From Verrucomicrobiota bacterium (GTDB taxonomy: Bacteria; Verrucomicrobiota; Verrucomicrobiia; Chthoniobacterales; Terrimicrobiaceae): a DNA stretch of 64,000 nt. Positions 42,616-49,839 of the stretch are shown here, in pieces; within the stretch, counting starts at the first letter, position 1; each line of letters begins with the position of its first letter. The notes under the pieces are model-generated. The model did not search any database, was not told the origin of the DNA, and was given only the letters and a program-made list of their open reading frames with translations. The position numbers and the translations under genes are program-made. The stretch is taken from contig JAPLTF010000072.1 in assembly GCA_026398275.1 (NCBI GenBank), positions 1-64,000 of the forward strand, in the 5' to 3' direction.

Positions 42616-42668
42616 TTTGGTGCCGTCTAAGGTGAGACACGGAGCGCAGCGGATTTGCCTCCACCGCC
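42616..42668 (-). other. Weak attC-like hairpin between two GNAT genes
   Basis: On the minus strand a stem forms between TAAGG near the left end and CCTTA followed by GAC at the right end, with further pairs inside. It sits between the stop codon of one GNAT gene and the start of the next, the place expected for attC. However, the right core reads CTTAGAC rather than the consensus GTTRRRY, so it may be degenerate or unrelated. Confidence 0.35.
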
Positions 42669-43184
42669 TTACCTTTCATTTTTTATTTCAAGCGAAAAGA
42701 GAGGAGCATCAAGTCCATATAGAATCTCATTGCGTAAAAATGTAAATCCAAGCTTGGTCATGACGTGTAATGAGGATTTGTTCTCAGGGTGGGCGAAGGC
42801 GAATATGGTTCGTTCAGAAAAGAAGTCCTCCGCTACCTCAACCCATCTCGATGCAACCTCTGTCGCAAGACCCAAACCCCAATGACTTCGCGTGAGTCTG
42901 TAACCCAGCTCAACGCGCTTTCCATCGGGCAGGAAGACAAAGCCAGCATCGCCAATCGGTTTGTTTGATACCCTGTCAAGGATGATCCACTTGCTGAACC
43001 CATGAGCTTCCTGATGTGCGATATATCGTGCTATCCGAGCGGACGTCTGCGCCGGAGTGTGATCAGGACCATGTGGGATAAAACGCATCACCTCAGTGTC
43101 GCTCATCCAGGAAAAGACAGCGTCGGCATCCGCGAGAGAAAATGGGCGCAACAGAGTGCGAGGAGTCTCCAGTAGGCTGCGCAT
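42669..43184 (-). CDS. GNAT acetyltransferase, RimJ/RimL type
   Basis: The 171-residue protein opens with Leu-Leu-Glu-Thr-Pro-Arg-Thr-Leu-Leu-Arg-Pro-Phe and contains Gly-Tyr-Arg-Leu, Gly-Leu-Gly-Leu-Ala-Thr-Glu-Val (acetyl-CoA loop), and Asn-Lys-Ser-Ser-Leu-His-Val-Met-Thr-Lys-Leu-Gly-Phe, so it is a complete GNAT of the ribosomal-protein/small-molecule type. It is separated from the next GNAT by a 53-base hairpin and is preceded (upstream) by palindromic repeat copy B. Function is not predictable beyond acetyl transfer to an amine or hydroxyl. Confidence 0.88.
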   Translation of the reverse strand: MRSLLETPRTLLRPFSLADADAVFSWMSDTEVMRFIPHGPDHTPAQTSARIARYIAHQEAHGFSKWIILDRVSNKPIGDAGFVFLPDGKRVELGYRLTRSHWGLGLATEVASRWVEVAEDFFSERTIFAFAHPENKSSLHVMTKLGFTFLRNEILYGLDAPLFSLEIKNER

Positions 43185-43200
43185 GACAAATGTTCCTTAA

Positions 43201-43298
43201 CGTCCCCGATGAGGAATCTCCGCTTGCTTCTGGCGTGCTTTCTGCCCGCGCAGCGGGATCAGCAGAAAGCATGACAGAAGTCCCGACGGGACGGGGAT
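43201..43298. repeat. Dispersed palindromic repeat, copy B
   Basis: Like copy A it begins CGTCCCCGATGAGG and continues into CTTGCTTCTGGC. It then forms a longer stem: TGCTTTCTGC pairs with GCAGAAAGCA, with an inner CCCGC/GCGGG, and CTTCTG pairs with the later CAGAAG. It lies between two GNAT genes on the minus strand. The open frames crossing it are an effect of the repeat, not genes. Confidence 0.82.
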
Positions 43299-43330
43299 TT
43301 GCTCCATCGGTCTGCTCGATTTTTGATTTT

Positions 43331-43768
43331 TCAGTAGAGTATCCATCGATATCTGCACTTCTGTCTCTCCCCCTCTTGATACTGGTTGTTTTCAGGTGGC
43401 AGATCAACAATCTCAACTAATGTTGCTCCGATCCACTCGCATGTTTTTCGGGACGGCCAGTTATCCGGATTGCAGGTAATCCACAGCACATCCATTCCGT
43501 GCGCTCGGGCTATCGGTATCAAAAGCCTGCATGCTTTGCCAGCATAGTGCTTGCCGCGCCAGTCCGGGTTAATCCCGTAGCCGAGATGGCCGCCGTAGCG
43601 AACCAAGCTCAAAGTGTAACCCAGTCGGATGTCGATCGTGCCAATTGTTTCCTGAGTGTCACTGCGAATAATATTGTAGTGCAGGGCGCGAAGCCATTCT
43701 TTCGCCGGATTGGCTGGCACGTCCCTGGCCAAGCGAAGCTCAATATCTTTATCAGCTAATGTCTGCAT
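43331..43768 (-). CDS. GNAT acetyltransferase
   Basis: The 145-residue protein has the GNAT core: Glu-Thr-Ile-Gly-Thr-Ile-Asp-Ile-Arg-Leu-Gly (beta 2-3), Gly-Gly-His-Leu-Gly-Tyr-Gly-Ile, Trp-Arg-Gly-Lys-His-Tyr-Ala-Gly-Lys-Ala (acetyl-CoA loop) and Asn-Trp-Pro-Ser-Arg-Lys-Thr-Cys-Glu. It is the fourth acetyltransferase domain in about 3 kb. Upstream, 243 bases separate it from the truncated GH2 copy; a reading frame there continues from that fragment but resembles nothing I know. Confidence 0.85.
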   Translation of the reverse strand: MQTLADKDIELRLARDVPANPAKEWLRALHYNIIRSDTQETIGTIDIRLGYTLSLVRYGGHLGYGINPDWRGKHYAGKACRLLIPIARAHGMDVLWITCNPDNWPSRKTCEWIGATLVEIVDLPPENNQYQEGERQKCRYRWILY

Positions 43769-44013
43769 TTCATTGTCGAACAGGTGGTTAAGCCAGTCTG
43801 AATAGCCACCCGATCCGGGGTGTTATCCGACACCGTGAGATCGTCTGCTCGCCTATGGATTGCGAGCGTATCGAGGGATTTCTGGAAGTCGAACCGCGCA
43901 TTATCCTGGAGATTATCCGAGGGCGAATTCGTCAAATGGCTGCGCAAACGAAATGGACTGGAGATCCGCGACGGGTGTGACGGGTGGGCGACGATGCCGG
44001 GCGCGTTGAAGCG

Positions 44014-44229
44014 GGCGTGCTTGCGGGTGAGCCGGTCGATCTCGTGCTCCAGCCAGGCCGCCCCGGATGGCGCGACGTAGGCCGACCGCACCGCATCGGG
44101 ATCGACGCCGCCGGCGCGCAGCCGTTTTGTGGGGATAGCGGCGGCAGGCACCGGGACGAGGCCAGCGCCGGCGCTGATGCGGGCCTGGGCGCCGATGGCG
44201 CCGAAAAGGTCGGACTGGTCTTGGCTCAT
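44014..44229 (-). pseudogene. Truncated 5' copy of the GH2 gene
   Basis: From ATG 44229 the first ~72 residues match the start of the GH2 protein (44844-47915), with a few substitutions such as Val for Ile and Val for Met. After Lys-His-Ala-Arg-Phe the similarity stops. The frame runs on through unrelated sequence to 43756 as an arbitrary tail. This is a decapitated duplicate rather than a functional enzyme, since it lacks all catalytic regions. Its upstream region is duplicated too, so it may still be transcribed. Confidence 0.8.
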
Positions 44230-44430
44230 GGGATATTCCGGGTGTCGAGGCTGATTGGGAATCGCTATTCGGGTGTCGAGGGCGGTTGGCAGAAGACTTT
44301 CATCATTTTCGATTCAGGGAGTGACCGGAACTTCAAATTTCTGGAACGCCGTGTCGCCACGATGCCAGCCAGCGCGAGGAGACGAGTGCGTAGAGGGTGA
44401 AAATCCACAGGCCTCGGAAAATTATTAAGG

Positions 44431-44448
44431 TATGATGACGTCATAATC
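44431..44448. promoter_or_regulatory. Operator-like palindrome in the duplicated upstream region
   Basis: TATGATGACGTCATAATC is an almost perfect palindrome around ACGT. It belongs to the TATGACGTCATA-like elements found at 20124, 48116, 48266, 53497, 61424, 61741 and beside the GntR gene. Here it would serve the truncated GH2 copy. Confidence 0.5.
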
Positions 44449-44502
44449 AATAAGCTCAAGTTGTTTTTTACATGGAATTGAAATATCAATAGGGAAGACC
44501 CC

Positions 44503-44661
44503 GATCTCTCAAAAAAAGAAGACATCCCATCCGGGGCCGAACTGCGTCACGGACGAGGACGCATCCTCTTGGATCAGATCCGCGCTTCGGAACGCATGGA
44601 AGGCGAACCGCGCGCCACGATCTACCTGGAACGACTGCTCGCGCACGCCCGAGAAGAGTGA
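44503..44661 (+). pseudogene. C-terminal fragment of an unidentified gene
   Basis: An open frame ends at TGA 44659-44661 and encodes a helical tail containing Ile-Arg-Ala-Ser-Glu-Arg-Met and Thr-Ile-Tyr-Leu-Glu-Arg-Leu-Leu. It has no start of its own and begins at the junction with the direct repeat. I do not recognise the parent protein. It is probably a relic left by recombination at the repeat boundary. Confidence 0.45.
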
Positions 44662-44663
44662 GG

Positions 44664-44849
44664 ACATGGATGCCCCCACGGTTTGTCATGAACAGCCTGC
44701 TGATTCCGGGAGGCATCATCCACGGTGCCTTCGGAACCGGGGGAGCGGCCATTACCATCTTCGGGCGCTATACCCTGCCGGAAAAGGAAGCCTTCCGCGG
44801 AAGCCTCTCGCTCATGTGGGTGATCCTCAACGTTGATGGTTTGTCATGA
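44664..44849 (+). pseudogene. Fragment resembling a TauE/SafE-family (DUF81) transporter
   Basis: The frame encodes Gly-Gly-Ile-Ile-His-Gly-Ala-Phe-Gly-Thr-Gly-Gly and then Glu-Ala-Phe-Arg-Gly-Ser-Leu-Ser-Leu-Met-Trp-Val-Ile-Leu-Asn. This resembles one repeat unit of sulfite-exporter TauE/SafE membrane proteins, which are normally ~250 residues. Only ~60 residues remain. The fragment is flanked by a 12-base direct repeat, GGTTTGTCATGA, at 44680 and 44838. It lies just past the stop codon of the GH2 gene. Confidence 0.55.
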
Positions 44850-47800
44850 TATGTCTGGTGTATGGCTGGGAAGCGGGTCGGGGGCACCGAGGAGGGCGTC
44901 GGCCAGGGTTCGTGCCGCAGGGTTGGTGGCGGTGCGCCCGGCCAGATCGACTTGGCAGATCACCAGATGCCCCTTTCCGAGCGGCCGTTCGGCGCAGGCG
45001 TAGGCCAGCGACCAATCCATGCCCCAGCCGCCGCGGCCCGAGATCAGCACCGGCCGCCAGCCGTCAACTGGCAGGATGAGTTTATCCAGCAGCGGGGTGA
45101 TGCGGCCGGCCGGGCCTTCATGCCAGAGGCGGATGTCGCCGGGAGCGAGTCCGGCGACCCAGGGATGACCGGTATCGCGGCTGACGGTGTGGCGAAGACC
45201 GAAGCCTGCCTCGACGATCTCCAGTTGATGGCCGAGGATCTCGTGGATGCCGATCGGCAGATTGAGGACGATCACCCGCGCACCGCGCTCGGCAGCAGCG
45301 AGAAGAGCCTTGGCCCGTTTTTTCAGTATCTCGGGTGAATCCACCAGGATGGCGTCGCCAGCTTTGGCCGTGGCGCAAGTGACCGACGCCAGGCCGAGTT
45401 CGGCCACCAGCCGTCTGGCTGGCCCGGCGTTGCCAAGCGCGCCCACGCGGGTTCGTGTGGTCACCGGCTTGGGCCAGATGCGGAACGCCTGCGAGCAGGA
45501 CTGAACGCCCTTGCCGCCGATGATCAGTTCGGCTTCGAGCACGGCGTCCTGCGGGGCGTTGACCGACGGCGCTTTGGCCGCCAGCAGTCCCAGTGCGGTC
45601 GCTTTCAGCGCTTGCGGCCTGGCGGTGAAATGCTGGGCGATCACGACATTGCCGGCGACGCGCAACCGCCAGCGCACCTGCACCGTGGCGGGCGGCTCGC
45701 CGGTGTCGTCGGCCAGCCACAACTCGGCCGCCAGCGGCTCGCCGGAGCGGTAGCCGGTGCGGTCGCTGCGCCAGGAAAGAGCCAGTGGGGCAAAGGCCTC
45801 GCGCAGGGCAAAGAACGCAGGCTTGGGCTGGCGCTCGACATCGACCAGGGCGAACATCATTCCGGAGGGGAAGTTGTCGATCAGCAGGTGGACGGCGCAG
45901 GACACCAGGCGGTCCTGACGACGCAGAGCATCGGCCACCGTCTGCACCGCCCAGGCCTGGTGCTTCTGGCTGGCCTCGACCCAGGCGGCCAGACCGCGCG
46001 GTTGCTCATACCACAAGTAATGGTAATCGCCGCTTTCCGGCAGGCGGGCCCAGCCGGGGACGCGCATTTGGTTGGGCGTCCAGGCGGCATCCTCCGCCGG
46101 GGTCTGCGGAAGCCAGCGGGCGGGATAGCGCTTGCGGGCGGTCTCGACCGCGTCCAGACCCTCGCTGCCAAATTCGCCGCAAGCGAAGCAGGTGTCGGGG
46201 GGCGAGGGCATCCATTCGCCGCGGATCAACCGGCCGAGCTCGAGGCCGTGGTTGAGATACCAGGTGCTGTAAAGGTGGTAGTCGGGCATGCCCGGTCCAG
46301 GCGGGAAGTAATCGCCGTCGATGGCCTTGACCGCGCGGTCGGGATTGACGATATGCACTAGGGATTCGGCGGCGCGGAAGAACTCCTCAAGCTCGCTTCG
46401 GGTGCAGACGCGCTCAGGCTGGAGACCCCATTCTGGGGGGAAGGGCTCGTTGATGAAGGTGATCTTCACCACGCTGGGATGCGGACGGACCAGTCGCTCC
46501 ATCTCGCCTGCCTGACGGACCGCTTCGGCCCACTGCGCGCGCGGCAGCTTGCCGAATAGCGGCAGGTCGGTCTGGAGCAGGATGCCCAGACGGTCGCACA
46601 TCGCATACACCTCGTCCTGCACCGGGCGCTGGGTCAGACGGAGGAAATTGAGATTCAGCGCCTTGGTGGTGAGCAGGTCGCGGATCAGGCCGTCGCGGTC
46701 GCCGGCGATCACCCGGAGCTGTTCGAAGCCCATGGTGTTCGAGCCGCGCAGGCGGATCTCGCGCCCGTTGAGCAGCGGCCGGTTGCGCGGCAGACGCGCC
46801 TGGTCGAGGACGAAGGTGCGCAGACCAAAAGCACGGCTGGCGGCATCCAGCGATGCGCCCGCTTCATCGACGAGTCGGACATCGCAGCGGTAGAGCCAAG
46901 GCTCGGCCGGGGTCCACGACTTGGCGCGGGGGATGGTCAGCGGGATGCGATACTGCGTCGGCCCAGGCCCGGCTGGGGTCTTGGGCCGATGTTCCAGCCG
47001 CACCACCCGGACCGCACGATGGTTGAGGCCGTGGACCTCGATCTCCAGTCGCACTGGTCCTGCTGAGGCAGCGGCCCGGTGGACCTCGATCCATGCCTCG
47101 ACCTTGCCGGTGTGGTCCAGGACGCGGATGAAGATATCGGCGATAAACGGATCGGGTCGTGCCTCCACGAAAGCCTCCTGCCAGATGCCCATGCCCGGCG
47201 GGCAGTGCCGCCAACCCTGGTCGGGATCGTCGAAGCCGGGGCCGGTGGCGGCATAGAGCTTGGGTCCCTCGAGCGGGGAGCCCCATGAACTGTTTCCAGT
47301 GCTCACCAGATCGTTCTCCACCTGGATGAGCAGGACATTGCGGCCCGGCTTCAGCCAGCGGCGACCATCGACCTCGATCGGCGCGAAGGCTCCTTCGTGG
47401 GTCGCCGCGGCTGCGCCGTTGAGATAGACGATCGCGCGGTAGTCCACCCCGCGCAGGACCAGCCACGGAGCCGAACCGGCGAACCATTCCCGATCGAGTT
47501 CGATTTCTCGCCGATACCAGGTGGTGGCGCGGCCGAGCGGCCCGGCGAAGTGGGGGACGGTGACGGTCTGCCAGTCACCTGTGCCGTCGTTCAGTGCTGC
47601 AAAGTCGTCAGCGTCGGTGCCGAGACGCCATTGCCATTCCCGGAGGGCGATCCGGCGGCGCTGGGGCGGAGCGGGCGGGGCGACCTCGCACAGGAAACGG
47701 GCGTGCTTGCGGGTGAGCCGGTCGATCTCGTGCTCCAGCCAGGCCGCCCCGGATGGCGCGACGTAGGCCGACCGCATCGCATCGGGATCGATGCCGCCGG

Positions 47801-47915
47801 CGCGCAGCCGTTTTGTGGGGATGGCGGCGGCAGGCACCGGGACGAGGCCAGCGCCGGCGCTGATGCGGGCCTGGGCGCCGATGGCACCGAAAAGGTCGGA
47901 CTGGTCTTGGCTCAT
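44844..47915 (-). CDS. Family GH2 glycoside hydrolase
   Basis: The 1023-residue protein has a ~110-residue Ala-rich N-terminus, a sugar-binding jelly-roll with Leu-Arg-Gly-Val-Asp-Tyr-Arg-Ala-Ile-Val-Tyr-Leu-Asn-Gly (about 170-190), an Ig-like domain, and a TIM barrel. In the barrel, Ile-Asn-Glu490-Pro is the predicted acid/base site and Cys-Gly-Glu581-Phe-Gly the probable nucleophile. A C-terminal region of more than 300 residues adds beta domains and an alpha/beta segment. The family includes beta-galactosidases, beta-mannosidases and glucuronidases. No signal peptide is visible. Its 5' end and upstream region are duplicated 3.7 kb away. Upstream lies an operator-like site (48116). It runs opposite to its neighbours and is probably a separately acquired unit. 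Confidence 0.85.
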   Translation of the reverse strand: MSQDQSDLFGAIGAQARISAGAGLVPVPAAAIPTKRLRAGGIDPDAMRSAYVAPSGAAWLEHEIDRLTRKHARFLCEVAPPAPPQRRRIALREWQWRLGTDADDFAALNDGTGDWQTVTVPHFAGPLGRATTWYRREIELDREWFAGSAPWLVLRGVDYRAIVYLNGAAAATHEGAFAPIEVDGRRWLKPGRNVLLIQVENDLVSTGNSSWGSPLEGPKLYAATGPGFDDPDQGWRHCPPGMGIWQEAFVEARPDPFIADIFIRVLDHTGKVEAWIEVHRAAASAGPVRLEIEVHGLNHRAVRVVRLEHRPKTPAGPGPTQYRIPLTIPRAKSWTPAEPWLYRCDVRLVDEAGASLDAASRAFGLRTFVLDQARLPRNRPLLNGREIRLRGSNTMGFEQLRVIAGDRDGLIRDLLTTKALNLNFLRLTQRPVQDEVYAMCDRLGILLQTDLPLFGKLPRAQWAEAVRQAGEMERLVRPHPSVVKITFINEPFPPEWGLQPERVCTRSELEEFFRAAESLVHIVNPDRAVKAIDGDYFPPGPGMPDYHLYSTWYLNHGLELGRLIRGEWMPSPPDTCFACGEFGSEGLDAVETARKRYPARWLPQTPAEDAAWTPNQMRVPGWARLPESGDYHYLWYEQPRGLAAWVEASQKHQAWAVQTVADALRRQDRLVSCAVHLLIDNFPSGMMFALVDVERQPKPAFFALREAFAPLALSWRSDRTGYRSGEPLAAELWLADDTGEPPATVQVRWRLRVAGNVVIAQHFTARPQALKATALGLLAAKAPSVNAPQDAVLEAELIIGGKGVQSCSQAFRIWPKPVTTRTRVGALGNAGPARRLVAELGLASVTCATAKAGDAILVDSPEILKKRAKALLAAAERGARVIVLNLPIGIHEILGHQLEIVEAGFGLRHTVSRDTGHPWVAGLAPGDIRLWHEGPAGRITPLLDKLILPVDGWRPVLISGRGGWGMDWSLAYACAERPLGKGHLVICQVDLAGRTATNPAARTLADALLGAPDPLPSHTPDIS

Positions 47916-48200
47916 GGGATATTCCGGGTGTCGAGGCTCATTGGGAATCGCTATTCGGGTGTCGAGGGCGGTTGGCAGAAGACTTTCATCATTTTCGATT
48001 CAGGGAGTGACCGGAACTTCAAATTTCTGGAACGCTGTGTCGCCCCGATGCCAGCCAGCGCGAGGATACGAGTGCGTAGAGGGTGAAAATCCACAGGCCT
48101 CGGAAATTATTAAGGTATGATGACGACATAACCAATAAGCTCAAGTTGTTTTTACATGGAATTGAAATATCAATAGGGAAGAACCGACCCCGATCTCGGA
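47698..48200. repeat. ~500-base direct repeat, copy 2
   Basis: This copy covers the start of the intact GH2 gene and about 285 bases upstream of it, and matches 44012-44508. It carries five extra bases near its right end compared with copy 1. The rest of the gap up to 48316 holds only the promoter elements listed here. Confidence 0.9.
48116..48133 (-). promoter_or_regulatory. Operator-like element and possible promoter for the GH2 gene
   Basis: On the minus strand GGTTATGTCGTCATCATA is preceded by TTGAGC about 10 bases earlier, which could be the -35 box, with TCATAC as -10 at an 18-base spacing. The core TTATGTCG is identical to the element next to the GntR gene (63861-63873). Positioned ~200 bases before the GH2 start codon. 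Confidence 0.45.
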
Positions 48201-48236
48201 ATGTGTCATCTGTTGGAGATTTCTACTTGTCCGCGC

Positions 48237-48281
48237 TTGACATGCGGTTGGTAGAAAAGCTGAATTGTCATATCGTTATTC
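48237..48281 (+). promoter_or_regulatory. Promoter and operator-like element for the 48317 operon
   Basis: TTGACA (48237-48242) with a weak -10 TGAATT after 18 bases precedes TGTCATATCGTTATTC (48266-48281). That sequence is identical to the element at 20124-20139. The element lies 35 bases upstream of the start codon, where a bound repressor would block transcription. Confidence 0.5.
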
Positions 48282-48316
48282 CTGCAATGGCGATTTAATG
48301 AATTATACGGCATTCA

Positions 48317-49819
48317 ATGTTATCTATGGGCAGAAAGCTTTTAGCGTCGCAAAAGCTCTGGAGTAATAGCGCACCGGTTGTGGAGACCGGAGGCGAGGTC
48401 CTGACGCCGGTCGAAGTTGGCGGGAGGAGCGGGTGGAGAGTCTCCGAGAAGGGATCGCGGGTGGAGGTGCGGTTGCCCCAGCTGAATGCGCTGGAGGGGT
48501 CGCTGACGTGGTGGCTTTTGCCGCGGGAGGATTTTTCATCCACGGTGGATATGCCGTGGATGTCGGCGAGGGAGCCGGATCATCAGTTTCACATACTCCT
48601 CGGCGATGTCGCCGGTGCCACGAGCTGGAAGGATCATCGGTTCGCCTTGTTCTACTCCCGCAGTTGGTATCAGCAGCTGGTCGCGAAATGGCATTCCGGC
48701 CCGATCTATGAGGACCATGAGAACGCGGCGTTCCGCCCGCATCGCGAGAAGGCGTTTGTGGGTCTCGGGCACCAGAACCTTCCTGCTGGGGGATGGGTCC
48801 AGATCGGGTTGTCGTGGAATACGCCGGCCGACGACTACCGGATGTATTTGAACGGGGTGCTGGTCCAGACGGCGACCACCACGCTCGATCACCCGCTTCT
48901 GCGCGAGGAGAACAGCGGCACCGTGTATGCCGGGCACCCGCTCTTTGTTTGCGGCGAGCTGAATGTGTATGACCGGGCGTTGGGCGCGCCGGAGTTTGCG
49001 TCCGCCTGCCGCGCTGGGAGGGCTTCGGGAAATGAGGCGTTCGAGGCCGGGCTATCCCGGATGCACGAGGGGAGGGGACTGCCTGGGTTCGATTGGGTGC
49101 CGACCGGGGAATGGACTCGTCAGGTCGATCTCCCGCTTGCGAGCGAAGAGGATCTCCGCCGCTTTTCTATCCAGGGAATGCCGGGTGCGGTCACGCTCAC
49201 GGACGAAGGGCTTCGGATTCACACGTCTTCCATCCATACCTCCGAAATCCCCAAGCCGGAGGATTGGGCGAGCGAGGAGCCGTTTGATCCGGCCCAGGGG
49301 TATCTCTGGCTGGAGGATTATTTTCTCGGCGACTTTGCGGTGGAATATGAATTCCAACCGCTCCAGAGCCACGGGCTTAGCCTGCTCATGGTTCGCGCGG
49401 CGGGACTTCAGGGCGAGGATTTTCTCAAGACGCAGCCGCGGCGGATTTCCGGTTCCATGCGGATGGTTTGCTGGGAAAATGTGCGCAATTACCACTGGGA
49501 ATATTACCGCCAGATGGAGGATTGCCGCAACGACGTCGCCTCCCATGTGCTCGTCAAGAATCCCTACATGCACCCGATCGCGTATCAGGCAACTGATGCG
49601 AAGCTCGCCGTTGGCGAGTGGCACAGGATCCAGTTCGTGCATGAGGGCAGGCGCCTGCGCGGGGCGATGGATGGAGTGCAAATCTTTGACGTGATCGACG
49701 ACCCCTTCGCCGGCTTCGGTCCTGTGTTGCGCTCCGGCACGCTGGCGATCCGCTGCATGTGGGGCTCGGATATCGTCTTCCGAAACCTGAGCGTGTGGAC
49801 CAGGCCAGAAGCATTTTAA
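48317..49819 (+). CDS. Two-domain LamG / DUF1961-like protein
   Basis: The 500-residue protein has an N-terminal concanavalin-like (LamG-type) region (about 20-230) with Gly-Leu-Gly-His-Gln and Tyr-Leu-Asn-Gly-Val-Leu-Val. A C-terminal region (about 260-497) has a layout like DUF1961/YesU proteins: Trp-Leu-Glu-Asp-Tyr-Phe, then Asn-Tyr-His-Trp-Glu-Tyr-Tyr-Arg, Val-Lys-Asn-Pro, Gly-Glu-Trp-His-Arg, and Val-Trp-Thr-Arg-Pro at the end. YesU-type proteins sit in rhamnogalacturonan loci of Bacillus. There is no signal peptide. The gene starts a three-gene operon with the six-hairpin glycosidase and the heparinase-like lyase. ATG 48326 is an alternative start. Confidence 0.68.
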   Translation: MLSMGRKLLASQKLWSNSAPVVETGGEVLTPVEVGGRSGWRVSEKGSRVEVRLPQLNALEGSLTWWLLPREDFSSTVDMPWMSAREPDHQFHILLGDVAGATSWKDHRFALFYSRSWYQQLVAKWHSGPIYEDHENAAFRPHREKAFVGLGHQNLPAGGWVQIGLSWNTPADDYRMYLNGVLVQTATTTLDHPLLREENSGTVYAGHPLFVCGELNVYDRALGAPEFASACRAGRASGNEAFEAGLSRMHEGRGLPGFDWVPTGEWTRQVDLPLASEEDLRRFSIQGMPGAVTLTDEGLRIHTSSIHTSEIPKPEDWASEEPFDPAQGYLWLEDYFLGDFAVEYEFQPLQSHGLSLLMVRAAGLQGEDFLKTQPRRISGSMRMVCWENVRNYHWEYYRQMEDCRNDVASHVLVKNPYMHPIAYQATDAKLAVGEWHRIQFVHEGRRLRGAMDGVQIFDVIDDPFAGFGPVLRSGTLAIRCMWGSDIVFRNLSVWTRPEAF

Positions 49820-49839
49820 AATCACCCAACACGAAAATC

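Larger units (their letters stand above)
44012..44508. repeat. ~500-base direct repeat, copy 1
   Basis: From CGGGCGTGCTTGCGGG to CCCCGATCTC this segment is nearly identical to 47698-48200, with scattered substitutions and small indels. It contains the first 72 codons of the GH2 gene (minus strand) and its upstream region. Together the copies bracket the complete GH2 gene. Confidence 0.9.

Noticed and set aside
43093-43416. 107-codon minus-strand frame across palindromic repeat B
   Set aside because: It is produced by the repeat and overlaps two GNAT genes; no ribosome binding site or domain.
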